Of a DNA stretch of 44,347 bases, positions 24,519 through 33,304 are shown piece by piece. The translations under genes and the position numbers were made by a program. Origin of the DNA: JALGWA01 sp964604955 (GTDB taxonomy: Bacteria; Arandabacterota; Arandabacteria; Arandabacterales; JALGWA01). Position 1 is the stretch's first letter. Each line of letters opens with the position of its first letter. The stretch lies in the NCBI GenBank assembly GCA_964604955.1, contig CAZSBE010000013.1, forward strand, positions 1 through 44,347. The letters are read 5' to 3'. The notes beneath the pieces were generated by a model, which was not told the origin of the DNA, searched no databases, and saw nothing but the letters and a program-made list of their open reading frames with translations.

Positions 24519-24897
24519 TTATCCACAGCCGCATCAAAAAAAGCTTGCCTACGCCCATGCCCGATGCTAGTATGCTCTCACCCAACGGAGGGCTATAAGA
24601 ATGTGGATAACTCCCCGGCCCGGAGATCATGCCGGGCGGTCATGCGACCCCTGCAGGGTTACATCTAACATGTTGTGCTCAAGTGCACCGGCACTGTGGA
24701 TAATTCACGGTTTCGTAATGATATGTAGCGTTTTATCTACTTGTATATCAACTGGTTATATGTTTATCAACACTTGTGGAAAACGCCTTGACTCCATAAC
24801 TCAATGCAAAGTCCCGTATATACGCTGCTTCTTCCATCTGCACGCGTGCAGGTGCATCGCGGCGGCATGTGGACGGATTGTGGATTAGTCGCAGGGA
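24519..24897. other. DnaA-box cluster upstream of dnaA (oriC, rpmH-dnaA part)
   Basis: Perfect TTATCCACA sites occur at 24519-24527 (+), 24602-24610 (-) and 24695-24703 (-). TTTTCCACA lies at 24775-24783 (-). One-mismatch sites lie at 24764-24772 (TTATCAACA, +) and 24889-24897 (TAATCCACA, -). The stretch about 24713-24784 is clearly AT-rich compared with its surroundings and could be an unwinding or autoregulatory region. No credible gene lies in 24418-24908. The dnaA promoter should be here, but I could not settle on one pair of hexamers. Confidence 0.85.
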
Positions 24898-24908
24898 GGA
24901 ACCGCGGC

Positions 24909-26270
24909 ATGGAATCATCCCCTCAGGGCATATGGCAGCAGGTAGTGAAAGTCCTGGATGACAAACTCGACCGGCATAATCTGGAAACCTGGATTATCCC
25001 CATAAAGGCGCTGGAACTCAATGATGCCGCGCTGCGTCTCGGAGTGCCGAGTAAGTTCTTCGCTTCCTGGCTGGAGAGGCACCATCTCGACACCATGAAG
25101 GCTGCCCTCAAGAACATCACGGGCGCGGACCTCGGTGTCGAGTTCACGATTCTGGCGACCCACGAGGCCCCGCCGGAGGCGCTGTGCGAGGGTGAGGACC
25201 CAGAGGACCCGGCAGCCGACACGCCCGTCAGGAGAAGCGCCAGCGGGACTTATCTCAACCCCAAGTACACTTTCAAGAGCTTCGTCGTTGGAGGCGGCAA
25301 CACTTTTGCCCACGCCGCCGCACTTGCCGTATCCGAAAAGCCGGCCAGAGCATATAACCCTCTCTTTATCTATGGCGGCGTCGGCCTGGGCAAGACACAT
25401 ATCATGCAGGCCATCGGCAACTTCGTCCTGGACACCAAGCTCGATCTCAGGGTCTGCTATACGTCCACCGAACGCTTCATGAATGAGATGATCTACTCCA
25501 TCCAGCACGGCAGCACCCTCTCTTTCCGCAATAAGTACCGGGGCATGGACGTTCTCCTCATCGATGACGTCCAGTTCCTGGCCGGCAAGGAGAGCACCCA
25601 GGAGGAGTTCTTCCACACCTTCAATTCGCTCTATGACGCCCACAAGCAGATCGTTTTGACGAGCGACCGCGCGCCCAAGGAGATACCCAACCTCGAGGAA
25701 AGGCTGGTATCACGGTTTGAGTGGGGGCTGGTCACCGATATCCAGCCGCCCGACTTCGAGACCAGAGTGGCAATACTGAGGCAGAAGGCCGAGGAGGAGA
25801 GCCTCTCCCTGACAGACGAGGTGCTCCATACCATCGCGGACAAGATCAAGTCCAATATCCGGGAGCTCGAGGGCTCGCTGGTCAGGCTGGTCGCCTATTC
25901 CTCTTTCACCGGCCAGGAGGTCACGCCCGAGATGGTGCCCGAGATTCTCAAGGACATCTTCGACACGCGGGTGCGCAGCGTGTCGGTAAAGGACATAAAG
26001 CGCGTGGTGGCCGACCATTACAACGTGTCGGCCGAGAGCCTGGTTGGCCGCAAGCGCACCTCCAACATCGCTTTCGCCCGCCAGGTGGCCATGTACCTCT
26101 CGCGCATGCTCACCGACCTGTCGCTCTCCGACATCGGGGCCAATTTCGGCAAGCGCGACCATACCACGGTCATACACGGCTGCGACAAGATCACCGAGAA
26201 GGCCAAGACGGACCCTCAGTTCAAGGCCCTGCTGGGGCGGCTCGAGGAGGACATAAGGCAGTCATCCTGA
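24909..26270 (+). CDS. dnaA: Chromosomal replication initiator protein DnaA
   Basis: 453 residues with all four domains: I (about 1-80, including LETWIIPIKALEL), a short linker (about 85-115), and the AAA+ domain III with Walker A GGVGLGKT (156-163), Walker B LLIDDVQF and sensor LTSDRAPKEI. The C-terminal domain IV carries VGRKRTSNIAFARQVAMYLSR and GKRDHTTVIHGCDKI for DnaA-box binding. ATG 24909, with GGGAGGA upstream, matches the family N-terminus; an in-frame ATG at 24804 would add 35 unconserved residues. Confidence 0.98.
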   Translation: MESSPQGIWQQVVKVLDDKLDRHNLETWIIPIKALELNDAALRLGVPSKFFASWLERHHLDTMKAALKNITGADLGVEFTILATHEAPPEALCEGEDPEDPAADTPVRRSASGTYLNPKYTFKSFVVGGGNTFAHAAALAVSEKPARAYNPLFIYGGVGLGKTHIMQAIGNFVLDTKLDLRVCYTSTERFMNEMIYSIQHGSTLSFRNKYRGMDVLLIDDVQFLAGKESTQEEFFHTFNSLYDAHKQIVLTSDRAPKEIPNLEERLVSRFEWGLVTDIQPPDFETRVAILRQKAEEESLSLTDEVLHTIADKIKSNIRELEGSLVRLVAYSSFTGQEVTPEMVPEILKDIFDTRVRSVSVKDIKRVVADHYNVSAESLVGRKRTSNIAFARQVAMYLSRMLTDLSLSDIGANFGKRDHTTVIHGCDKITEKAKTDPQFKALLGRLEEDIRQSS

Positions 26271-26523
26271 GGGCTTTTCCCGGTGGACGGGGTGGGGGAT
26301 AAGACCTTGAAAAGCCCACGAAACGGGCGGTGAGGGCGAGCGGTGGTGGATAAGCCCGAAGTTATCCACATACCCTCAACCGGGAGCTCACAGTCCCGGG
26401 CCGGGGCAGGCAACGGCTCTGTCAACAGGTGCAAGCATCCCGGATGCCAGGCAAATAAACTCCACAATTCCACGGCCCCTACTACTATTACTACTAAAGC
26501 TCTATTAAGTATTAAAAAGAAAG
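26271..26523. other. Predicted replication origin (dnaA-dnaN intergenic part)
   Basis: No gene is visible in 26271-26673. It contains a perfect DnaA box TTATCCACA at 26362-26370 (+), an 8/9 box at 26345-26353 (-), and two degenerate tandem TCCAC cores at 26461-26465 and 26469-26473. These are followed by a GC spacer, DnaA-trios and an AT-rich run. The order is the same as in the Bacillus subtilis unwinding region between dnaA and dnaN. Gene direction changes around dnaA, which agrees with an origin here. Confidence 0.8.
26479..26523. other. DnaA-trio tract and AT-rich unwinding element
   Basis: The top strand reads CTACTACTATTACTACTA at 26479-26496. On the bottom strand this is six 3'-(G/A)AT-5' trios (GAT GAT GAT AAT GAT GAT). 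It is followed by an AT-rich tract (26497-26523) rich in TTAA and A runs. DnaA-trios next to DnaA boxes direct DnaA onto single-stranded DNA for strand opening. Confidence 0.8.
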
Positions 26524-26617
26524 AGGCGTGGAAAAGTGCAGGCAGGCGGGCCCCGGCAACCCGGCGAAATCGAGCCGATCACCATGTGACAGGCCGGCCG
26601 CGGGCCCTGAAAACTCT

Positions 26618-26646
26618 TTGACACTGCCCCGCGCGTGGCATAGACT
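26618..26646 (+). promoter_or_regulatory. Predicted dnaN promoter
   Basis: TTGACA (26618-26623), a 17-nt spacer and TAGACT (26641-26646). The start site near 26653 leaves just enough leader for the GGGGGGA ribosome site and the ATG at 26674. Confidence 0.65.
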
Positions 26647-26673
26647 CTTCGAGGAAAGACGATGGGGGGAAAG

Positions 26674-27789
26674 ATGAAAGTCAGAATCAAACAAGAGGAT
26701 CTATCGAGGGTTCTCAACCTGGTTACCGGTGTTGTTCCCACGAGTTCAGCAATCCCGGTTCTCTCGAATCTTCTCCTCGAAACCGAGGGCGAGAAACTTA
26801 AGATATCCGCCACCGACCTCGACATATCGGTGATAAGTTCGGTCGGCTGCGAAATCGGGAAGCAGGGCGCTATCACGGTTGCGGCAAAACGCCTTCAGGA
26901 GATTGTGCGCGAACTTCCGGACGAAGACATCGATATCAAAGTGGACGGCGAGAAGATCAGTATCACGTGTTCCCGGTCGACCTTCAGGATGATGGGGATG
27001 GAGAAGGAGCAGTTCCCCAAGATCGCCGACCTGGCGAAGGAGAAGAAGATAAAGCTCTCAGGCGACCTCCTGGAGAAGATGATAAGGCGGAGCGTTTACT
27101 CGGTGGCAAGGGACGACACGCGCCCGGTACTGAGCGGCGTGCTGTGGGAGCTGGCCTCGGGCGAGATCGCGATGGTAGGAACTGACGGTCACAGGCTGTC
27201 GCGGATGTCCGCGACAGGCGAGTTCGGTATCTCGGATGAGCTGTCGGTAATTGTGCCGCCCAAGGCCTTGAACCATATCATCAGGTTGATCGGCCCCGGC
27301 GATGAAGTGGAGGTCGCGATCGACAAGGCTTTCGTGGGTTTCTTCGCCGGTGACACCGTGGTCTACGCCCGGCGCATCGAGGGCACGTTCCCCAATTACA
27401 AACAGGTTATACCTGCGGGCAATCCGAATGTCATGTCAATTGACAGGTCGGACCTCATGAGCGCGACCAGGCGGGTGGCGCTGCTCGCGGATTCGAAGAC
27501 CCACAAGATAAAGATGCATCTTGCAAAGGGCGGCGCGAAACTTACGGCAAGCACTCCGGACCTCGGGGAGGCGGAGGAGGAACTCCAGGCTACATACGAC
27601 GGTGAGGACATGGTGGTCGGCTTCAACGCGAGCTACATTGTCGATGTGCTCAAGACCACCGAGAGCGAAAGCATGAGGTTTGAAATGGGAACGCCGGTGG
27701 GCGCGACAATTGTCAAGCCGGCCGAAGAGCCCGAAGGCGAGACGTACATGTGCCTCGTGATGCCGCTCAGACTTGCCGACCAGACATAG
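26674..27789 (+). CDS. dnaN: DNA polymerase III sliding clamp (beta subunit)
   Basis: 371 residues starting MKVRIKQEDLSRVLN. Three repeated clamp domains are visible, with the family segments VLSNLLLE, DDTRPVLSGV, GTDGHRLS and the C-terminal YMCLVMPLRL. The ring tethers polymerase III to DNA. ATG 26674 is chosen over an in-frame ATG at 26662 because it matches the family start, follows GGGGGGA, and leaves room after the predicted transcription start. Confidence 0.97.
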   Translation: MKVRIKQEDLSRVLNLVTGVVPTSSAIPVLSNLLLETEGEKLKISATDLDISVISSVGCEIGKQGAITVAAKRLQEIVRELPDEDIDIKVDGEKISITCSRSTFRMMGMEKEQFPKIADLAKEKKIKLSGDLLEKMIRRSVYSVARDDTRPVLSGVLWELASGEIAMVGTDGHRLSRMSATGEFGISDELSVIVPPKALNHIIRLIGPGDEVEVAIDKAFVGFFAGDTVVYARRIEGTFPNYKQVIPAGNPNVMSIDRSDLMSATRRVALLADSKTHKIKMHLAKGGAKLTASTPDLGEAEEELQATYDGEDMVVGFNASYIVDVLKTTESESMRFEMGTPVGATIVKPAEEPEGETYMCLVMPLRLADQT

Positions 27790-27807
27790 GCCCGGGGTAG
27801 AAGGGCC

Positions 27808-28932
27808 TTGCGCATCCGAGCACTTCACCTGACGAATTTCAGGAACTTCGGCGATCTCAGGGTCGAGTTCAGCGAGCGCCGGAACGTCATCCTCGGCGCC
27901 AATGCCGAGGGGAAGACCAATATCCTCGACGCGGTTCACATGCTTGGTGTGGGCCGTTCCCACCGGGAGCGACGCGACTCGAATCTCGTTAAATTCGGTG
28001 AGGAGTACTACCGCATCGAAGGCGTGTTCGATCACATCGGCGTCAAGACCACAATCGAAGTTGCCTACAACGCCGACGGCAAGCGCATCCGCCTCAATGG
28101 AAAAGAGGCGAGGGGGCCGGATCTCATAGGGCTCGCCGCTGTGGTGATAACTTCTCCGGACGACATCGACCTGATCAAGGGAGGTCCGCACCTCCGCAGG
28201 CGCTTCCTGGACATCGCCATATCCCAGACGAGCCGGGACTACCTCAAGACGCTGCAGCAATACGTGCGCGCGCTGGCGCAGCGGAACGTCCTCTTGCGCG
28301 ACGGCAGGGACAAGGGTGACAGGCCCAATACCGCCGTGTGGGACAGGGCCCTGGTCGAGACCGGGGCGAAAGTCGCGGCCCACCGGATCGGATTCCTCGA
28401 GTTCATGACGCCGGAGGTCGAGGCCAATTTCAACCTGATAAGCGGCGGCGCGAGCCGACTGGAGCTCCCCTATGAACCCAGGAGCTATGACACCGGTGAC
28501 GCCCCGGACGGCGGTGAGGCGGCCCTTGGGCATATCGCCGAGGCTTTCAGCGAGGCGTTGAGCCGGAATCGCGATAGCGAGATTGCGAGGGGCTACACGC
28601 TGGTGGGCCCGCACGTGGACGACTTCAAGTTCCTGGTGGGCGGGCGCGACATCAGGCAATTCGGATCGGAGGGGGAGCAGCGGACCTCGGTGCTGGCCCT
28701 GCGCTGCGCCGAGGCCACGGCCATAGAGAAGAGACTGGGGAAGGCCCCGATCGTGCTCCTGGACGACGTCTTCGCCGAACTCGACGATGCGCGCGGAGCG
28801 GCTCTTATCTCTTTAATTTCGGGTTTCGATCAGATAATATTGACCTCGGCAAGGCAGAGCCCTCTGGGGGGCGAGAAGGTACGCAGGATACATGTGAAAG
28901 ACCGCCGGGTGACTTACGATGGCCAAGCCTGA
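27808..28932 (+). CDS. recF: DNA replication/repair protein RecF
   Basis: 374 residues. Walker A GANAEGKT (30-37) follows LHLTNFRNF. The ABC-type signature GSEGEQRTSVLALRCAEA and Walker B IVLLDDVFAELDDAR are near the C-terminus. RecF loads RecA at gapped DNA with RecOR. The start is TTG at 27808; no ATG fits the conserved N-terminus (RIRALHLTNFRNF). It lies 18 nt after dnaN. Confidence 0.96.
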   Translation: MRIRALHLTNFRNFGDLRVEFSERRNVILGANAEGKTNILDAVHMLGVGRSHRERRDSNLVKFGEEYYRIEGVFDHIGVKTTIEVAYNADGKRIRLNGKEARGPDLIGLAAVVITSPDDIDLIKGGPHLRRRFLDIAISQTSRDYLKTLQQYVRALAQRNVLLRDGRDKGDRPNTAVWDRALVETGAKVAAHRIGFLEFMTPEVEANFNLISGGASRLELPYEPRSYDTGDAPDGGEAALGHIAEAFSEALSRNRDSEIARGYTLVGPHVDDFKFLVGGRDIRQFGSEGEQRTSVLALRCAEATAIEKRLGKAPIVLLDDVFAELDDARGAALISLISGFDQIILTSARQSPLGGEKVRRIHVKDRRVTYDGQA

Positions 28933-29245
28933 AAAGGCCGACATAATACTCAGGAGACTGACCTCGAGGATGGGAATCGACACTCGACTGGAGATGGAAA
29001 AAGCTGTAGTTTTGTGGGAGGAGGTAGTCGGCGCGAAGGTGGCGCGCAGGGCCAGGGCGGAGGCCGTGAGGGGAGGGATTCTCTTCGTAAGAGTAGCGAA
29101 CTCCACATGGCTGCAGGAGCTCTCGCTTCTCAAGGAAGGGATCATCGAGAAGCTCAACGCGCTTCTGGAAGACGGCATGGTCAAGGACATAGTATTCCGC
29201 GTCGGCATTGCGACCAAGGAGAAAACGGATGGCGGAAGAGGTTAA
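28919..29245 (+). CDS. dciA: DciA-type protein (DUF721), predicted replicative-helicase loader
   Basis: 108 residues. The conserved pattern LWEEVVGAKVARRARAEAV, then GGILFVRVANSTWLQELSLL, then the IIEKLNALL segment defines the DUF721/DciA fold. DciA is the ancestral loader or operator of the DnaB helicase in bacteria lacking DnaC/DnaI. It starts inside the end of recF (14-nt overlap) and its end overlaps gyrB by 17 nt. The recF-DUF721-gyrB order is also common in Actinobacteria and other phyla. Confidence 0.9.
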   Translation: MAKPEKADIILRRLTSRMGIDTRLEMEKAVVLWEEVVGAKVARRARAEAVRGGILFVRVANSTWLQELSLLKEGIIEKLNALLEDGMVKDIVFRVGIATKEKTDGGRG

Positions 29246-31184
29246 ACAGCAAAATAAGAAGGCCGCTGCGAAGAAGAGACATGCCCGGGATGGGGACTAT
29301 GATGCCAAAAAGATCACGGTCCTCAAGGGCCTCGAAGCGGTTCGCAAGCGGCCCGCTATGTATATCGGAAGCACCGGAGCCCGGGGGCTCCATCACCTCG
29401 TATATGAAGTAGTCGATAACTCAATCGATGAGGCGCTCGCGGGCGTTTGCACGTTCGTCAAGGTCATACTGCATAAAGACGGCAGCGTTACGGTAATCGA
29501 TGACGGCCGCGGCATCCCCGTCGATATGCATCCCACGCAGAAGCGGCCCGCCGTTGAAGTCGTGATGACCACGCTCCACGCCGGCGGCAAGTTCGACTCC
29601 AAGAGCTACAAAGTGTCCGGGGGGCTGCACGGCGTAGGCCTCTCCGTCGTCAATGCGCTGGCCGAGTTCCTGGAAGTAACGATCAACCGGGACGGCAGGG
29701 TCTACAAGCAGTCCTACGAACGCGGCAAACCGACGGGCGACCTCAGGGAAGATGGCAGGACAAAAGAACAGGGAACCGTGATCCGGTTCAAGCCCGACCG
29801 GCAGATCTTCGACACGACCTCGTTCAGTTTCGACAATCTCTCGCAGCGGCTGCGGGAGCTGGCGTTCCTGAACCGGGGCGTGGAGATATGCATAGAGGAT
29901 GAAATCTCGGAGAAGAAGCACGAGTTCAAGTACGAGGGCGGCATCATCGAGTTCGTGCAGTTTCTGAACGAGAACAAGAATACGCTTCACCGGAAGCCCA
30001 TATTCTTCTCGAAGACCAGGGACGATATACAGGTAGAGGTCGCCATCCAGTATAACGACGGCTATGCCGAGAACGTCTTCAGCTTCGTGAACAGCATCAG
30101 TACGCATGAGGGCGGTACCCATCTGATCGGATTCAAGACGGGCCTGACGCGGACCTTGAACTCGCACGGGCAACGGAACAACATCTTCAAGAACGGGAAG
30201 TTCAACCTCTCCGGGGACGATGTTCGGGAAGGACTTACGGCCGTCCTGAGCGTAATGATGTCACAGCCGCAGTTCGAGGGCCAGACGAAGACCAAGCTCG
30301 GAAACAGCGAGGTCCGCGGCATAGTCGAGTCGGTGGTGAGCGAGGGGCTCAAGGACTTCTTCGAGGAGAACAGGAGCGTAGCCAAACATATCATCGACAA
30401 GTGCGTGGTCGCCGCGCGCTCGCGGGAGGCGGCGAGAAAGGCGAAGGAGCTGACGCGGCGGAAGTCGGCGCTCGAGACCGGCAGGCTTCCGGGCAAGCTC
30501 GCCGACTGCAGCATGGTGGACCCCAAGCTCTGTGAGCTCTATCTTGTCGAGGGCGATTCGGCCGGGGGTTCCGCGAAGCAGGGCAGGGACAGGCAGTTCC
30601 AGGCCATATTGCCCTTGAGGGGCAAGATCCTGAATGCATACAAGGCGCCGCTGGATAAGGTGCTCTCGAATGAAGAGATAAAGATGATTGTGACGGCGCT
30701 CGGGACGGGGATAGGGGAGGAGGATTTCAATCTCGAGAAACTGCGCTACGATAAAGTCATCATAATGACGGATGCGGACGTAGACGGGGCGCATATCAGG
30801 ACGCTGCTTCTCACGTTCTTCTACCGCTACCTGCCGGGGCTCCTGAAGGAGGGCCACATCTATATAGCCCAGCCGCCTCTTTACCGCGTCAAGAAGGGCA
30901 AGCAGGAAGTCTACGCCTACAACGAAGACGCGCGGGAGAAGGCGATGGCGAAGTTCGGGAAGAAGGGTTTGATGATACAGCGCTACAAGGGTCTCGGCGA
31001 GATGAACCCCGAGCAGCTTTGGAAGACGACCATGGATCCCGAGAGAAGGACTATTCTAAAAGTCACGCTTGAAGACGCCGTCGAGGCCGACCGCATATTC
31101 ACAATCTTGATGGGCGACAAGGTCGAGCCCCGCAGGCAGTTCATCGAAGATAACGCTACCAAGGTGAAGAATCTCGATGCCTGA
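29229..31184 (+). CDS. gyrB: DNA gyrase subunit B
   Basis: 651 residues. The GHKL ATPase domain carries YEVVDNSIDEALAG (catalytic Glu about 60), DDGRGIPVD and GLHGVGLSVVNAL. The TOPRIM domain carries LVEGDSAGGSAKQGRDRQFQ and MTDADVDGAHIRTLLL. The tail QRYKGLGEMNPEQLWKTTMDP is typical. There is no large insertion as in the roughly 800-residue enterobacterial GyrB. ATG 29229 follows AAGGAG. Confidence 0.97.
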   Translation: MAEEVKQQNKKAAAKKRHARDGDYDAKKITVLKGLEAVRKRPAMYIGSTGARGLHHLVYEVVDNSIDEALAGVCTFVKVILHKDGSVTVIDDGRGIPVDMHPTQKRPAVEVVMTTLHAGGKFDSKSYKVSGGLHGVGLSVVNALAEFLEVTINRDGRVYKQSYERGKPTGDLREDGRTKEQGTVIRFKPDRQIFDTTSFSFDNLSQRLRELAFLNRGVEICIEDEISEKKHEFKYEGGIIEFVQFLNENKNTLHRKPIFFSKTRDDIQVEVAIQYNDGYAENVFSFVNSISTHEGGTHLIGFKTGLTRTLNSHGQRNNIFKNGKFNLSGDDVREGLTAVLSVMMSQPQFEGQTKTKLGNSEVRGIVESVVSEGLKDFFEENRSVAKHIIDKCVVAARSREAARKAKELTRRKSALETGRLPGKLADCSMVDPKLCELYLVEGDSAGGSAKQGRDRQFQAILPLRGKILNAYKAPLDKVLSNEEIKMIVTALGTGIGEEDFNLEKLRYDKVIIMTDADVDGAHIRTLLLTFFYRYLPGLLKEGHIYIAQPPLYRVKKGKQEVYAYNEDAREKAMAKFGKKGLMIQRYKGLGEMNPEQLWKTTMDPERRTILKVTLEDAVEADRIFTILMGDKVEPRRQFIEDNATKVKNLDA

Positions 31185-31206
31185 ACTCAAACCAGGGAGG
31201 TGCGAA

Positions 31207-32121
31207 GTGAAACGGGCGATCATTGCAGTTCTGGTTTTGTTGGTACCGGGTGTGGTAATGGCGGACCTGCTTATCAAGGAAGAGGTCCTGAGCACGGGTG
31301 CGATGGGTATGTGGGAGTCGAAGGGGACTGAGACGACCTACATCAAGGGCGACAAGGTCCGGACCGACTCCAGGACGGAGGTCAAGGGCATGATGGAGGC
31401 CATGATGCCCGGCCCCGACGTCGTCGAGACATATATAATCCGGATGGACAAGGGAGTCATCTGGAGCATCGATAATGAAGAGAGCACTTACTTCGAGATG
31501 GCCGTCGAGGATATGGGCGCGGTCGGTGGGGAGGAGGCCGAAGGCGGCATGAATGTCCGTGACATCAAACTCGAGAGGACAGGCGACACGAAGAAGATCG
31601 CCGGGTATAAATGCGAGGGCATTCTGATTGAGGCCGTCATGGATGTTGAATCACAGGGCCGCATGATGACGATGGACGTCGAGGCGCTCTTCTGGGCCGC
31701 GAAGGAAGACAAGAAGCTGAAAGAGCTCATGAATCTCTGGGAAGGCATGATGGGCCTCATGGACGTCCAGGACAGCGGAGGCTTCGGCCAGGGCATGAAA
31801 GCCCTCTGGGACAAGTTCAATGAGATAGAGGGCGTGCCGCTCGGGATGGAGCTCACGGTCGACAGCGCCGGGGGCGAGGACGACGAGCAGGCGGAAGAGA
31901 TGAAGAACGCCATGAAGATGATGAAGGACTACATGAAGGGCGCCGGCAAGGAAGTGGAAGAGGCAGAGGGCGAAGGCGACACCCACTTCATGGTTGTAAA
32001 GCGAGAAGTCATTTCGCTCGAGGAAATGTCGCACGGCGACGCCCTGTTCGAGATCCCGGCCGGGTATACCAAGGTCGAAAGCCGTATGCAGGGTATGCCG
32101 CAGGGCATGCCGATGAAATAG
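31207..32121 (+). CDS. Exported DUF4412-like protein, methionine-rich
   Basis: 304 residues. The signal peptide KRAIIAVLVLLVPGVVMA is followed by a pattern typical of DUF4412-like periplasmic proteins: TYIKGDKVRTDSRTEV, then YIIRMDKGVIWSIDNEESTYFEM, then TKKIAGYKCEG. The protein is rich in Met and acidic residues and ends in a Met/Gly/Gln/Pro-rich tail (RMQGMPQGMPMK). Function is unknown. The start is GTG 31207 with GGGAGGTG 5 nt upstream. It follows gyrB by 22 nt and may be cotranscribed with it; it converges on the J-protein gene. Confidence 0.65.
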   Translation: MKRAIIAVLVLLVPGVVMADLLIKEEVLSTGAMGMWESKGTETTYIKGDKVRTDSRTEVKGMMEAMMPGPDVVETYIIRMDKGVIWSIDNEESTYFEMAVEDMGAVGGEEAEGGMNVRDIKLERTGDTKKIAGYKCEGILIEAVMDVESQGRMMTMDVEALFWAAKEDKKLKELMNLWEGMMGLMDVQDSGGFGQGMKALWDKFNEIEGVPLGMELTVDSAGGEDDEQAEEMKNAMKMMKDYMKGAGKEVEEAEGEGDTHFMVVKREVISLEEMSHGDALFEIPAGYTKVESRMQGMPQGMPMK

Positions 32122-32129
32122 AAATTAGT

Positions 32130-33119
32130 CTATTCGCTTTTAGATCCGCGTCTTACGGCGAGACGCTCGAAGATCTCTTTCTCTTCGGGTGTAAGATCGG
32201 TGGGGATTTCCACGTTGACGGTGACGAACTGGTCGCCCTGCTTCCCGTCTTTCTTGATGCCCATGCCCTTGAGCTTGAAGGTCGTGCCGGGCTGCGTTCC
32301 CTCCGGGATCTTGAGAATCGCGCGCTTGCCGGCGAGAGTGCGCACCTTTATCCTCGTGCCGAGCACGGCCTGGCTGAGGTCGATCTTGACGTCGCAATAG
32401 ACGTTGGCGCCCCTGCGCCGGAAGAATCTGTCGCCTCCCATGTTGATCTTGATGATGAGGTCGCCCGGAGGGCCGCCTGCCATTCCGGGCTCGCCCTGGC
32501 CCTTGAGGCGGATCCTGCCGCCGTCCTCTATGCCCTTGGGGATCTTTACCGAGAGCCTGCGCGTCTCGGGGGCCTGCCCGGGTGCGCCGGCGCGTGCCAG
32601 CGTGATGACGGTGCTCCCGCCCTGGGCCGCTGTATCGAAAGGAACCTCCACTTCGGCGTGGTGGTCCCGGCCCCTCTGCGGTCCGAACCGTTGCGCCCCC
32701 CCGATGCCGCCGCCGAACATGGACGACAGTATGTCCCCGAGGTCGCCGAAGCCGCCGACATTCCGCGTTCTGAAGGTCGCCCCTCCGGGACCGCCCCCGC
32801 GCCCGGCCCCGAACTGGCTGAATATGTCATGCATGTCAAAACCCTGCGGACCGGCACCGCCGGGCCGGGCGCCGGGGCGGAAGCCCTGGAAACCTGCCCC
32901 GCCGAAACGCCTCACATCGTCGTACTGCTGGCGCTTCCCGGTGTCGCTCAGGGTCTCGTTGGCCTCGTTGATTTCCTTGAAGCGTTCGGCCGCCGCTTCG
33001 TCGCCCGGGTTGGCGTCTGGGTGATACTTCTTGGCCAGCTTGCGATAGGCCTTCTTGATCTCGTCGGCGTCCGCGGTTTCGGAAACTCCGAGGGTCTTGT
33101 AGTAGTCCTTATAAGCCAT
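32130..33119 (-). CDS. Type-B J-domain co-chaperone (DnaJ/CbpA-like)
   Basis: 329 residues. An N-terminal J domain (about 4-70) contains the HPD motif in KYHPDANPGDE. A Gly/Phe-rich linker (about 72-150) is followed directly by the two C-terminal substrate-binding domains. The CxxCxGxG zinc fingers of type-A DnaJ are absent, so this is a CbpA-like type-B protein that stimulates a DnaK ATPase. GGAGG precedes the ATG. It is a single gene with its own promoter, divergent from gyrA. No CIRCE element was seen. Confidence 0.92.
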   Translation of the reverse strand: MAYKDYYKTLGVSETADADEIKKAYRKLAKKYHPDANPGDEAAAERFKEINEANETLSDTGKRQQYDDVRRFGGAGFQGFRPGARPGGAGPQGFDMHDIFSQFGAGRGGGPGGATFRTRNVGGFGDLGDILSSMFGGGIGGAQRFGPQRGRDHHAEVEVPFDTAAQGGSTVITLARAGAPGQAPETRRLSVKIPKGIEDGGRIRLKGQGEPGMAGGPPGDLIIKINMGGDRFFRRRGANVYCDVKIDLSQAVLGTRIKVRTLAGKRAILKIPEGTQPGTTFKLKGMGIKKDGKQGDQFVTVNVEIPTDLTPEEKEIFERLAVRRGSKSE

Positions 33120-33136
33120 TTACAGCCTCCGCGAAG

Positions 33137-33165
33137 AGTATAAGAGCAGGGCCTTTCAAAGTCAA
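33137..33165 (-). promoter_or_regulatory. Predicted promoter of the J-protein gene
   Basis: On the minus strand TTGACT (33160-33165), a 17-nt spacer and TATACT (33137-33142), about 20 nt before the start codon. Confidence 0.65.
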
Positions 33166-33172
33166 TTCGGGC

Positions 33173-33212
33173 CCCCTTAGATATTGACACCAAAGGGGTT
33201 CTGGCTTACTCT
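33173..33212 (+). promoter_or_regulatory. Predicted gyrA promoter with an inverted repeat around the -35 element
   Basis: TTGACA (33184-33189), a 17-nt spacer and TACTCT (33207-33212, weak). The -35 element lies in the 14-nt centre of an inverted repeat CCCCTT (33173-33178) / AAGGGG (33193-33198), which could be an operator. The leader to the gyrA ATG is about 85 nt. Confidence 0.5.
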
Positions 33213-33304
33213 TAGTGAGACAATTCAAGCCATTCCGCCCCACGAGCCGGGGAGTGGGTTCGGGGCATATATTCTGACATTCTAAGAGTTCAGAGGTAAT
33301 CACG

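Noticed and set aside
24788..24822. TTGACT followed by TATATA as a dnaA promoter
   Set aside because: The spacer is 23 nt, too long for a sigma70 promoter; no better pair was convincing.
26411..26430. CTGTCAACAG palindrome in the origin region as a LexA or other operator
   Set aside because: The short palindrome does not fit the length of known SOS boxes and no partner site is nearby.
27436..28659. 407-codon minus-strand frame opposite dnaN and recF
   Set aside because: Antisense shadow crossing two conserved genes.
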